In this document: positions 49,509-58,370 of the stretch, piece by piece
Layout: each line of letters starts with the position of its first letter
How positions within the stretch are numbered: the first letter of the stretch is position 1
Origin: Marinobacterium rhizophilum
Lineage (GTDB): Bacteria; Pseudomonadota; Gammaproteobacteria; Pseudomonadales; Balneatricaceae
Assembly (NCBI RefSeq): GCF_024397915.1
Contig: NZ_CP073347.1
Location: forward strand, 4,092,001-4,156,000
Reading direction: 5' to 3'
DNA length: 64,000 nt
The notes under the pieces: model-generated
What the model was told of the DNA's origin: nothing
What the model saw: only the letters and a program-made list of their open reading frames with translations
Database searches by the model: none
Program-made: the position numbers and the translations under genes

Positions 49509-51059
49509 ATGACTGCCACTCGTATCCCCAAAGCACTGATCATTCTCGACGGCTTCGGCATCGAGCACACAGCATCCTCCGCCATCGAAGCCGCACAGAC
49601 CCCGACCTGGGATCAGCTGCTGGCAAATAATCCGAATTCCCGTATTGAAACCTCGGGCCTGGCGGTGGGTCTGCCTGAGGGTCAGATGGGCAACTCCGAA
49701 GTGGGGCACATGAATATCGGTGCCGGCCGTACCGTATATCAGAACTTCACCCGCATTTCGAAAGCCATCAGCGACGGTGATTTCTTTGAAAACCCGGTGC
49801 TGTGCGCAGCGATGGACAAGGCGATCGCCGCTGGCAAGGCCGTGCATGTGCTGGGCCTGCTGTCGCCCGGTGGTGTGCACAGTCATGAAGAACACTTGCT
49901 GGCGCTGCTGGAAATGGCGGCTGCGCGCGGCGCCAAGTCAGTCTACCTGCACGGCGTGCTGGATGGCCGGGACATGCCGCCGCGCTCGGCCGAACCCTCC
50001 ATTGCCCGCGTTGAGGCCAAGCTGGCCGAGATCGGTACCGGTGCGATCGCCACCCTGGTGGGGCGTTACTACGCGATGGACCGGGATAACCGCTGGGACC
50101 GCGTTCAGGTCGCCTACGATGCCATGACGCAGGGTGAGGCGCCGCAGCGATTCGAGTCCGCCCAGGCGGCGCTGGCCGCTGCCTACGAGCGCGGCGAAAA
50201 CGACGAGTTTGTGCAGGCCACGGTACTGACCGACGCCACCGGCCAGGCACTGGGCACCGTTGCGGATGGCGATGCAGTGATCTGCGCCAACTTTCGCCCT
50301 GACCGGTCCCGGGAAATTACCCGTGCCTTCGTTGACCGCGACTTCGATGGCTTTGGCCGCAGTGCGCATCCGGCCCTGGCCGAATACGTGATGATGACCG
50401 AATACGCCGCCTCCATCGACTGCGCCTGTGCCTATCCGCCGGCCACCATCAGCAACGACCTGGGTGAATACCTGTCTGGCCTTGGCAAGACGCAGCTGCG
50501 CATTTCCGAGACCGAGAAATACGCCCACGTGACCTTCTTCTTCAATGGCGGACGCGAGGAAGTCTACCCGGGCGAGGATCGCATCCTGGTGCCGTCCCCC
50601 GATGTGGCGACCTACGACCTCAAGCCGGAAATGAGCGCGCCTGAAGTCACCGAGAAACTGTGCGCAGCGGCACGCAGCGGCAAGTACGACCTTATCGTCT
50701 GCAACCTGGCCAATGGCGACATGGTGGGTCATACCGGCAAGTTCGATGCGGCGGTCAAGGCCTGCGAAGTGCTCGACGACAGTGTGCGCCAGATCCTGCA
50801 GGCCATGCGTGAGGTCGGCGGTGAAACCCTGATTACCGCCGATCACGGCAACGTCGAACTGATGGTCAATCCCAAGACCGGACAGCCCCATACGGCCCAT
50901 ACCAACTGGCCGGTGGCGCTGGTCTACGACGGTCCCCGTGCCGGGGATATACGCCTGGACAACGGTGCCCTCTGCGACCTGGCGCCCACGCTGCTGGCCC
51001 TGATGGGTCTGGAACAGCCACGGGAAATGACCGGCAAGTCCCTGGTAAAAGGGAACTGA
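49509..51059 (+). CDS. gpmI: Phosphoglycerate mutase, 2,3-bisphosphoglycerate-independent
   Basis: 516 residues, standard for iPGM. It interconverts 3- and 2-phosphoglycerate in glycolysis using Mn2+. The nucleophile Ser lies in GQMGNSEVGHMNIGAGRTVYQ (core G-N-S-E-V-G-H); metal site residues are in ALIILDGFGI, HGVLDGRDMPPRS and TADHGNVELM. First gene of gpmI-envC-ctpA-yibQ, an arrangement seen in Pseudomonas and, in part, enterics. Confidence 0.97.
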   Translation: MTATRIPKALIILDGFGIEHTASSAIEAAQTPTWDQLLANNPNSRIETSGLAVGLPEGQMGNSEVGHMNIGAGRTVYQNFTRISKAISDGDFFENPVLCAAMDKAIAAGKAVHVLGLLSPGGVHSHEEHLLALLEMAAARGAKSVYLHGVLDGRDMPPRSAEPSIARVEAKLAEIGTGAIATLVGRYYAMDRDNRWDRVQVAYDAMTQGEAPQRFESAQAALAAAYERGENDEFVQATVLTDATGQALGTVADGDAVICANFRPDRSREITRAFVDRDFDGFGRSAHPALAEYVMMTEYAASIDCACAYPPATISNDLGEYLSGLGKTQLRISETEKYAHVTFFFNGGREEVYPGEDRILVPSPDVATYDLKPEMSAPEVTEKLCAAARSGKYDLIVCNLANGDMVGHTGKFDAAVKACEVLDDSVRQILQAMREVGGETLITADHGNVELMVNPKTGQPHTAHTNWPVALVYDGPRAGDIRLDNGALCDLAPTLLALMGLEQPREMTGKSLVKGN

Positions 51060-51102
51060 CCCTGGCGGGGTTGCCCGCGGGCAGCCCCAGGAATCCCATC
51101 CC

Positions 51103-52233
51103 ATGACGCGCATACTATTGCTGTTGTTGCTGATCCTGCCGGGCAGCCTGCTGCTGGCAGCGGACAAACAGGCGACCGAGGCGCAGATTCAGCGCCTGCA
51201 AAAGGACATTGGTGCCCTGCAGGGCTCGATCAAGCAGCAGCAGGGCGAGCGCAAGACACTGCAGCAGAGCCTGCGCGACAGCGAAGCCGAGATCGGCCAG
51301 CTGGGCAACCAGCTGGCGGAACTGGAACGGCAGCTGGGCCAGCTCGGCAGCCGCGCCGGTGACCTGGAGCAGCGGCGCGACAGCCTGCGCGCATCCCTTG
51401 CAGCCAGCACTGATCAGCTTCAGCGCCAGCTGCGCAAGCAGTACCGCCTGGGTGGTCAGCCGCGCCTGCAGCTGCTACTCAATCAGCGCGATCCGGCACA
51501 GATCGATCGCATGCTGCATTACTTTGATCTCATCAATGCCGAGCTGGTGGCACAGCTGACCCTGTACCAGCAGCAGCTGGCGGCGCTGGAAAGCACCGAG
51601 TCGGCGCTGGATGATACCCAGGCCGAGCTGCTGGCAAGGCGCACCGAGCTTGAAAGCCGGCAGCAGCGCCTGGTGGTGGTGCGTGAAGAACGCAAGACCA
51701 CCCTGGCCCGGCTTGCCAGCTCCATCGATTCCAAGCAGGACAAGCTCAAGGGGCTGGACGCCGATCGCAAGCAGCTGGAGTCGGTACTGGCGCAGATTGA
51801 AAAGGCGCTCAAGGCGGCCCAAATGGCCCGTCAGGCGCGTTCGTTGCCGGATCTCAAGGGCAAGCTGTCCTGGCCGGTGGACGGGCGCCTGGTGCGGGCC
51901 TTTGGCAATAACGACTCCGGTGTCAGCTACGATGGCCTGCTGATCGCCGCCCAGGCCGGGCGTGAAGTGCGTGCGGTACATCGTGGCCGGGTGGTATTCT
52001 CGGACTGGCTGCGTGGCTATGGTCTGTTGCTGATTATTGATCATGGTGGCGGCTACATGAGCCTGTATGGCCACAACCAGCGGCTGCTAAAGGAGCCGGG
52101 CGCCTGGGTCGATGCCGGGGACGCGGTGGCGACCGTGGGCAACAGTGGCGGCTATACTGAGCCCAGTCTGTATTTTGCGGTCCGTTTTAATGGCAAACCG
52201 ACGGACCCGGCCCGCTGGCTGGCGGGGCGCTAG
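51103..52233 (+). CDS. envC: Murein hydrolase activator EnvC
   Basis: 376 residues. A signal peptide (MTRILLLLLLILPGSLLLAAD) is followed by a long coiled coil (about 22-245) and a C-terminal LytM/peptidase M23 domain. The catalytic metal site is degenerate: the first His of LytM enzymes is replaced (SYDGLLIAAQAG), whereas YGHNQ keeps part of the H-x-H. Such domains do not cut murein; EnvC activates AmiA/AmiB-type amidases at the septum with FtsEX. Placement after gpmI supports the identity. Confidence 0.93.
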   Translation: MTRILLLLLLILPGSLLLAADKQATEAQIQRLQKDIGALQGSIKQQQGERKTLQQSLRDSEAEIGQLGNQLAELERQLGQLGSRAGDLEQRRDSLRASLAASTDQLQRQLRKQYRLGGQPRLQLLLNQRDPAQIDRMLHYFDLINAELVAQLTLYQQQLAALESTESALDDTQAELLARRTELESRQQRLVVVREERKTTLARLASSIDSKQDKLKGLDADRKQLESVLAQIEKALKAAQMARQARSLPDLKGKLSWPVDGRLVRAFGNNDSGVSYDGLLIAAQAGREVRAVHRGRVVFSDWLRGYGLLLIIDHGGGYMSLYGHNQRLLKEPGAWVDAGDAVATVGNSGGYTEPSLYFAVRFNGKPTDPARWLAGR

Positions 52234-52295
52234 CGCCAGGGCCGCTTTATCGGGCCAAATGATCAATTGCGGTGTGACTGAATAAGGATGCTGTT

Positions 52296-53642
52296 ATGAA
52301 GTTGTTGACACGTGCACCGGAGAGGCTGAACAGGATGTTCGGCGCCTTGTTGCTGTCTGTCTTTCTTGCGGTGCCGGTTTTCGCGGATGATTCATCGGAA
52401 CTTGCGGATGATGCATCGGAACTGGGCAGTGAAGACATGCTGGCCGAGGCGGCCACCTTGCCGCTGGAGGAGTTGCGCCTGTTTGCCGAAGTTTTCGAGC
52501 GCATCAAGACGGCCTATGTCGAACCGGTGGATGATGCCGAGCTGCTGGAAGATGCCATTCGCGGCATGATCTCCGGTCTCGACCCCCATTCCGCCTACCT
52601 CGAACCCGACGCCTACCAGGACCTGCAGGAATACACCAGCGGCGAGTTCGGTGGCCTGGGGCTGGAGGTTGGGCTGCAGGATGGCTTTATCCGCGTGATT
52701 GCCCCCATCGATGACACACCGGCCCAGCGGGGCGGCGTCAAGGCGGGCGACCTGATCGTGAAGCTCGACGATACCCCGGTACAGGGGCTGTCGCTGAACG
52801 AGGCGGTGGCGCTGATGCGCGGCAAGCCGAACGAGCCCATCGTCCTGACGATTGTGCGTGAAGGCATTGAAAAACCCTTCGAGATCAAACTGCTGCGTGA
52901 CCGCATCAAGGTTGCCAGCGTCAAGCACCGGGTGCTTGAATCCGGCTACGGCTACCTGCGGGTCTCGCAGTTCCAGGTCAATACGGGCACGGAGCTGGCC
53001 AAGGCCATCGGGTCACTGCAAAACAGCGGGCCGCTGCGTGGCCTGGTGCTGGACCTGCGCAATAACCCCGGCGGTGTGCTGCAGGCGGCGGTGGAGGTGA
53101 GTGATGCCTTTATCGACGAGGGCCTGATCGTGTACACCGAAGGCCGCCTGGCCAACTCCGAACTGCGCTTCAATGCCAGCGCCGCCACGGTGGCGCCCAA
53201 GGTGCCCATGGTGGTACTCATCAACGCAGGCTCAGCCTCGGCATCTGAAATCGTGGCCGGTGCCCTGCAGGATCACAAGCGCGGCCTGGTGCTGGGGACC
53301 GACAGTTTCGGCAAGGGGTCGGTACAGACGATTTTGCCGCTGACAGCGGAACGGGCGGTCAAGCTCACCACCGCACGCTATTTCACCCCCAGCGGCCGCT
53401 CCATCCAGGCCCAGGGTATCGTGCCGGACATCCGGGTGGAGGAAGCCGAAGTGCGGAACCTGGATAACGGTGGCCGGGTCAAGGAAAGCGACCTCAGCGG
53501 GCACCTGGAAAATGGCACTGGTGCCGCCAGGACGGCAACCGGCGCGAATGCCAAGCTGGTGGAACAGGATTTCCAGCTGTTTGAAGCGCTGAACCTGCTC
53601 AAGGCGCTGGTGATCCTGCAGCCCCCGCTCAAGCAGGGCTGA
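52296..53642 (+). CDS. ctpA: C-terminal processing peptidase CtpA (S41 family)
   Basis: 448 residues with a signal peptide ending VPVFA. A PDZ domain (about 95-170, GLGLEVGLQDGFIRVIAPID) is followed by the S41 protease domain with GYLRVSQFQVNTGTELAKAI, the catalytic Ser in LINAGSASASEIVAGALQDH and Lys in GTDSFGKGSVQTILPL. Length and context match the Pseudomonas CtpA that degrades peptidoglycan hydrolases. It overlaps yibQ by one base of TGATG, so translation is coupled. Confidence 0.94.
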   Translation: MKLLTRAPERLNRMFGALLLSVFLAVPVFADDSSELADDASELGSEDMLAEAATLPLEELRLFAEVFERIKTAYVEPVDDAELLEDAIRGMISGLDPHSAYLEPDAYQDLQEYTSGEFGGLGLEVGLQDGFIRVIAPIDDTPAQRGGVKAGDLIVKLDDTPVQGLSLNEAVALMRGKPNEPIVLTIVREGIEKPFEIKLLRDRIKVASVKHRVLESGYGYLRVSQFQVNTGTELAKAIGSLQNSGPLRGLVLDLRNNPGGVLQAAVEVSDAFIDEGLIVYTEGRLANSELRFNASAATVAPKVPMVVLINAGSASASEIVAGALQDHKRGLVLGTDSFGKGSVQTILPLTAERAVKLTTARYFTPSGRSIQAQGIVPDIRVEEAEVRNLDNGGRVKESDLSGHLENGTGAARTATGANAKLVEQDFQLFEALNLLKALVILQPPLKQG

Positions 53643-54481
53643 TGCGCCGACGCCGGCTGCTTGCCAGTCTCGCGGCCCTGTCTGGCGCCGCGGCCTTGCC
53701 GGCCTTGCCGGCGTTGGCACGGGGGGCGGGTGCCGGCAGCATCGAGCAGCCGCGGCTGTTGCTGGTGATCGACGATGTCGGTCACAGCCTCAGCGCCGGA
53801 CGCAATACCCTGGCCCTCCCCGGGCCCATCGACTGCGCCATTCTTCCCCACTCCACCCACGGCAGTACCCTGGCTCGGGAGGCGCACGCCCTCGGCAAGG
53901 GTGTCATGCTGCATGCGCCCATGGCCAACAGCCAGCAGCTGGCGCTGGGGCCCGGCGCCCTGACCCCCGATCTATCCAGGGCCGAGCTGCAGCGTGTGCT
54001 GCGGGCGGATCTTGATGCCATTCCCCATGTCGTGGGCGTGAACAACCACATGGGCAGCCTGCTGACGTCCAGCCGCCAGCCGATGGAGTGGGTGATGGAG
54101 GTATTGCTTGAACGCGGACTCTGGTTTGTCGATAGCCGCACCACCGCCGACACCCTGGCCTGGCAGGTGGCACGGGAGCGGGGCGTACCGGCCTTGATGC
54201 GCGATGTCTTTCTGGATCACGAACAGACGCCGGAGTTCGTGCATCGCCAGTTCCGCCGTGGCCTGCAGATCGCCCGGGAGTATGGTTCAGCCCTGCTGAT
54301 CGGCCACCCTCACCGCGTGACGCTGGACTACCTGCACGCGGCGCTGCCGCTGCTGGACGAGCTGGGCATCCAGCGCCTGACGGTGTCGGCGTTCCTTGGC
54401 CAGCAGGCGGACTTTGCCCGCCTTGATGCCGATGACAGGCGGCTCATCAAGGTGCACCGGCGCCATTGGGGCACAGGCTAA
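53642..54481 (+). CDS. Divergent polysaccharide deacetylase (YibQ family)
   Basis: 279 residues. N terminus MRRRRLLASLAALSGAAALP looks like a signal peptide (with RRR, possibly Tat). The mature domain starts PRLLLVIDDVGHSLSAGRN and has AILPHSTHGSTLAREAHALG and VGVNNHMGSLLTSS, the YibQ/divergent polysaccharide deacetylase pattern, with an N-terminal DD and conserved H residues. It likely acts on a periplasmic or envelope polysaccharide; function not established. It ends 4 bases over the convergent astB stop. Confidence 0.88.
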   Translation: MRRRRLLASLAALSGAAALPALPALARGAGAGSIEQPRLLLVIDDVGHSLSAGRNTLALPGPIDCAILPHSTHGSTLAREAHALGKGVMLHAPMANSQQLALGPGALTPDLSRAELQRVLRADLDAIPHVVGVNNHMGSLLTSSRQPMEWVMEVLLERGLWFVDSRTTADTLAWQVARERGVPALMRDVFLDHEQTPEFVHRQFRRGLQIAREYGSALLIGHPHRVTLDYLHAALPLLDELGIQRLTVSAFLGQQADFARLDADDRRLIKVHRRHWGTG

Positions 54482-55815
54482 CGCTGGAACGGATACACCG
54501 AACCCAGTTGCAGAATGCGGGTCAGTTCATCCAGCGCGCTGCGGGATTCCTCTAGCAGCAGGGGGTCGGCCAGGTCCTCTTCTGCCAGCCGGTCGCGGTA
54601 GTGCGTATCCACCCAGGTATTGAGCATGGTGAACAGCGGCTCGTTCATCAGGGTGTTAGGGTTAACCGCGGACCGTTCGGCCGCGTTCAGTACCACGCGC
54701 AGGCGCAGGCAGGCGGGGCCGCCACCGTTGCTCATGCTCTGTTTCAGGTCAAAAATCTTCAATTCATCGATGCCACTGTCACGCTGGGCCAGCAGTGCCT
54801 GCAGGTATTGCCAGACCGGCGCGATGTTCCGGCTTTCCTGCGGTATGACCAGCAGGGTGCGGCCATCGGGCAGGGTCAGCAGCTGGCTGTTGAACAGGTA
54901 GGACTGCACCGCCTGCTGTACCGTGACGGCCTGGGTGGGCACTTCGATAACGCGGAAATCCCCCTGCATGGCCCGGTGCAGCTGCTGCTTGACGCCGGTC
55001 TGGTCCAGGAAGGCCTGCTCATGGCAGAACAGCAGGTTGCGGTTGCCGACGGCGATCACATCGTTGTGGAACACGCCCTGGTCGATCACCTCCGGATTTT
55101 GCTGCGCATAGACGACATGCGGGGTGCTGAGCCGGTGCTTGCGCACGATAGCCTGGGAGGCCTCGAAGGTGTGGCGTGCGGGAAACTTCCGGGGTGCCGG
55201 CTGCTGGCCGTCGAAGGCATGGCGTCCGAATACGAAAAACTCGATGCCGCGCTGGCCATAGTCGTGACAGAAGCGCGTATGGTTGGCCGCGCCTTCATCG
55301 CCAAAATGCTCGGCGCCGGGCAGGGCGCTATGGTGTCTGAAATGACGTTCATTGGCGAAGGTGGCCGCCAGAATGCGCCCGGTTGTCTCCTGTTCGATGG
55401 AGCGGTGGAACTTGTTGGTAAGGTTGGCCGGCGTGAAATGCACCCGGCTATCCTCGGTATCGGCACTGGGTGAGACCGTCGCGGCGTTGGCCGTCCACAT
55501 GCTGGAGGCCGAACAGCAGGCCGCCAGGATGCGCGGAGCATGCTGTGCGGCCTGGCGCAGTACCTGGGCGTCGGACCCGCTGAATCCCAGCCGGCGCAGC
55601 GTATGCACATCGGGTCTTTCCTGGGGGGCAAGCACGCCCTGCACCAGCCCCAGGTCGTGCAGGGCCTTCATCTTCACCAGGCCCTGTTTGGCGGCGAGCC
55701 TGGGGTTGGAGGCCTGGGCCTGGTTCTGGCCCGAGGCGATATTGCCAAACGACAGGCCGCTGTAGTTGTGGGTCGGCCCGACCAGGCCATCAAAGTTGGC
55801 TTCGCAGGCGGTCAT
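54478..55815 (-). CDS. astB: N-succinylarginine dihydrolase
   Basis: 445 residues, as in AstB. The enzyme hydrolyses N2-succinylarginine to succinylornithine, CO2 and two NH3, step 2 of the arginine succinyltransferase pathway. Motifs: EANFDGLVGPTHNYSGLSFG, SMWTANAATVSPSADTED, NVFHNDVIAVGNRNLLF-like (FHNDVIAVGNRNLLFCHE) and SNGGGPACLRLRVVLN with the catalytic Cys. Neighbouring astC and gdhB complete a path from succinylarginine toward glutamate use; astA and astD are not in view. Confidence 0.96.
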   Translation of the reverse strand: MTACEANFDGLVGPTHNYSGLSFGNIASGQNQAQASNPRLAAKQGLVKMKALHDLGLVQGVLAPQERPDVHTLRRLGFSGSDAQVLRQAAQHAPRILAACCSASSMWTANAATVSPSADTEDSRVHFTPANLTNKFHRSIEQETTGRILAATFANERHFRHHSALPGAEHFGDEGAANHTRFCHDYGQRGIEFFVFGRHAFDGQQPAPRKFPARHTFEASQAIVRKHRLSTPHVVYAQQNPEVIDQGVFHNDVIAVGNRNLLFCHEQAFLDQTGVKQQLHRAMQGDFRVIEVPTQAVTVQQAVQSYLFNSQLLTLPDGRTLLVIPQESRNIAPVWQYLQALLAQRDSGIDELKIFDLKQSMSNGGGPACLRLRVVLNAAERSAVNPNTLMNEPLFTMLNTWVDTHYRDRLAEEDLADPLLLEESRSALDELTRILQLGSVYPFQR

Positions 55816-55844
55816 GGAATCCCTCCTTCTGTTGGGGCTGCGGT

Positions 55845-57080
55845 TCAGAGCCGCGTCCAGTGTTCGTCGAGCGCACCCTCGGCCAGCTGCAGCAGGATCA
55901 GGGTGCTGAGCTTGGCGCGCTCGCCCAGGCTGGAGATCAGCATGTATTCTTCGCTGCTGTGGATCTTGCCGCCCTGCACGCCCAGGGTATCGATGTTTGG
56001 CACGCCGGCCGCCGCGAGGTTGTTGCCGTCACAGCAGCCCCCGGTGGGTTTCCAGTCCAGTGACATGCCCAGCTGTTCGCCGCAGTCGCGGGCCAGTTCG
56101 AACAGCGCGGTATTGGCCCGGGACAGCGGTTTGGGCTTGCGACCGAAGCCACCGTGCAGCTGCAGGCTCAGGCCATCACGGGCGTTGATGCCGGCGCCCA
56201 GGCGTTCCAGCTGTGCCAGGCACCAGGCCTCATCGTCGGCTTTTTCGAGGCGGATATTGAAGCGACACATGGCCTGGTCGGGCACCACGTTCACGGCGCC
56301 GCCGCCATGAATGAAGCCGGGGTTGATGGTCACGCCTTCGCGCTTGCCGTTCAGGTCATCCAGGTCACTGACGAAGTCGCACAGGGCGCGCACGGCATTG
56401 CGCCCCAGCTGATGCTCACGCCCGGCATGGGCGGCGCGTCCCTGGACGGTCACGCTGAAGTTGCCGCTGCCCTTGCGGGCGCCCGCCAGGCTGCCGTCCG
56501 GCATGCAGGGTTCGTAGATCAGGCCCAGATGGCAGCGACTGGCGGCAGCACTGATCAGCGCGGCGGAGCCGGGTGAGCCGATCTCCTCGTCCGGATTGAA
56601 CAGGATTTCCCAGCCAATCCTTGCGGCGAAGGGACTGCGCTCCAGCGCTTCGATAGCCCTGAGCATGACCGCCAGCCCGCCCTTCAGGTCGGCCACGCCG
56701 GGGCCGTTGAGGGTGTTGTCATCGAGCTTGCGCACGGACTGAAACGCATGATCCGCCGCGAACACCGTATCCATGTGGCCACAGAAGAAAACCTGCAGTG
56801 GCGCCTCGGGGCGTTTGCGAACACGCAGGGCATCGCCAAGGGCAAACTGGCGCTGTTCGCCCGTTTCGGTGATGACCGAGAAGGGCGCCACCGGCACGAC
56901 CTCCATGTCGCCGCCGAGCACGCTGCAGTAACGCTGCAAGGTTTCCCGTACCAGGTTCACGCCGGTGGCATTAAGGCTGCCCGAGTTGATCGCTGCCAGT
57001 TCGAGGGTCTGGGCCAGCATGGCGTCTTGCTGGCTGTCGAGCCAGTCGAGCCAGGGGCGGTAGGCGGGGTTCGGTGTCAT
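55845..57080 (-). CDS. M20-family metallohydrolase (carboxypeptidase G2-like)
   Basis: 411 residues, no signal peptide. Di-zinc M20 motifs: CGHMDTVFAADH (His, Asp), GPGVADLKGGLAVML (Asp bridging), NPDEEIGSPGSA (Glu-Glu, catalytic and metal), IYEPCMPDG and SSEEYM at the end. The dimerisation domain is present (GRAAHAGREHQLGRNAV). Located between astC and astB, it may hydrolyse an N-acyl amino acid arising in arginine catabolism, or substitute for astE; that is inference. GGGGGA precedes the start. Confidence 0.87.
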   Translation of the reverse strand: MTPNPAYRPWLDWLDSQQDAMLAQTLELAAINSGSLNATGVNLVRETLQRYCSVLGGDMEVVPVAPFSVITETGEQRQFALGDALRVRKRPEAPLQVFFCGHMDTVFAADHAFQSVRKLDDNTLNGPGVADLKGGLAVMLRAIEALERSPFAARIGWEILFNPDEEIGSPGSAALISAAASRCHLGLIYEPCMPDGSLAGARKGSGNFSVTVQGRAAHAGREHQLGRNAVRALCDFVSDLDDLNGKREGVTINPGFIHGGGAVNVVPDQAMCRFNIRLEKADDEAWCLAQLERLGAGINARDGLSLQLHGGFGRKPKPLSRANTALFELARDCGEQLGMSLDWKPTGGCCDGNNLAAAGVPNIDTLGVQGGKIHSSEEYMLISSLGERAKLSTLILLQLAEGALDEHWTRL

Positions 57081-57095
57081 GATGATTCCCCCTGC

Positions 57096-57122
57096 AAAAA
57101 GGGCAGCCTTGAAGGGCTGCCC
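57096..57122 (-). terminator. Terminator-like hairpin between astC and the M20 gene
   Basis: On the minus strand GGGCAGCC and GGCTGCCC with a 6-base loop are followed by TTTTT, between the astC stop and the M20 start. It could reduce transcription into the M20-astB genes, or act as attenuator. Confidence 0.7.
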
Positions 57123-57134
57123 TGGATGTCATTG

Positions 57135-58352
57135 CTACTGTTTGGCCAGCACCTGCTCGATGGCCGTTTCCAGCTTTGTCATGGCGGCGCCGATGTCCTC
57201 GTCGGGAATAATCAGCGAGGGCGTGAAGCGCAGCACATTGGGGCCGGCCATCAGGATGAGTAGGCCCTGTTCGCGGGCGGCGGCGAGAAACTCGCCGGCC
57301 TTGCCATGCCACTGGTCGACCAGTTCGGCACCGATCAGGAGGCCTGCGCCGCGGACCTGCTTGAAGATCCCCAGCCTGTCGCCGATGCGCTGCAGCGCGT
57401 CTTTGAAGAGCGCGTGCTTGCGCTTTACATCGGCCAGCAGCGCGGGATCGCTGACAATGTCCAGTACCTTACCGGCAACCGCACAGCCCAGCGGGTTGCC
57501 GCCAAAGGTGCTGCCGTGGGCACCAAAGCCAAAGCTCTCGGCGATTCTGGCGGTGGTCAGCATGGCGCCGATCGGGAAGCCGCCGCCCAGCCCCTTGGCA
57601 CTGGTGAGAATGTCCGGCGTTACGCCCATGTCCATATAGGCGAACAGGTTGCCGGTGCGGCCAACGCCGGTCTGTATTTCATCGTAAATCAGCAGGGCCT
57701 TGTGCTCGTCGCACAGGGCACGTACCGCCTGGGCAAACTCCGCGGTGGCCGGGATGATGCCGCCCTCGCCGAGAATGGGTTCCATGACCACGGCGCAGGT
57801 GCGCTCGGAAATCACCGCCCGCAGAGCCTCCAGGTCGTTGTAGGGCACATGGGTAATGCCGCCGGGGGCCGGTTCAAAGCCCTGGCGGTATTTGGGCTGG
57901 CCACCAACGCTGACGGTAAACAGGGTGCGGCCGTGGAAGGACTGTTCGAAGGCGATAATTTCGTGCTTCTGCGGGCCGACATGGTCATAGGCGTATTTGC
58001 GCGCCAGCTTGAAGGCGGCCTCGTTGGCTTCGGCGCCGGAGTTGGCGAAGAAAACCCGCTCGGCTAAGGTCTGCTGTGTCAGCTTTTGGGCCAGTGTCAG
58101 TGCCGGCTCGTTGGTGTAGACGTTGCTCAGGTGCCAGAGGCTGTCGGCCTGGTCTTTCAGGGTCTGCACCAGCTCCGGGTGGCAGTGCCCCAGCAGGTTG
58201 ACCGCAATGCCGCCGGCCAGGTCTATATAGTCGCGGCCTTCCTGGTCCCACAGGTGCGAGCCTTTGCCACGCACCGGCACTATGGCCTGGGGCGCGTAGT
58301 TGGGCACCATGACGTCATCAAAGGTTTGCCGGTTGACCGGGTTATTGCTCAT
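57135..58352 (-). CDS. astC: Acetylornithine/succinylornithine aminotransferase (AstC/ArgD)
   Basis: 405 residues, a class III PLP aminotransferase. The PLP lysine is in TSAKGLGGGFPIG; other motifs are YIDLAGGIAVNLLGHCHP, FFANSGAEANEAAFKLARKY (phosphate-binding) and LIYDEIQTGVGRTG. ArgD and AstC are highly alike; the ast/gdhB surroundings favour the catabolic role, converting succinylornithine to the semialdehyde. Confidence 0.92.
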   Translation of the reverse strand: MSNNPVNRQTFDDVMVPNYAPQAIVPVRGKGSHLWDQEGRDYIDLAGGIAVNLLGHCHPELVQTLKDQADSLWHLSNVYTNEPALTLAQKLTQQTLAERVFFANSGAEANEAAFKLARKYAYDHVGPQKHEIIAFEQSFHGRTLFTVSVGGQPKYRQGFEPAPGGITHVPYNDLEALRAVISERTCAVVMEPILGEGGIIPATAEFAQAVRALCDEHKALLIYDEIQTGVGRTGNLFAYMDMGVTPDILTSAKGLGGGFPIGAMLTTARIAESFGFGAHGSTFGGNPLGCAVAGKVLDIVSDPALLADVKRKHALFKDALQRIGDRLGIFKQVRGAGLLIGAELVDQWHGKAGEFLAAAREQGLLILMAGPNVLRFTPSLIIPDEDIGAAMTKLETAIEQVLAKQ

Positions 58353-58370
58353 GTCTGTCCTCGTATTCCA

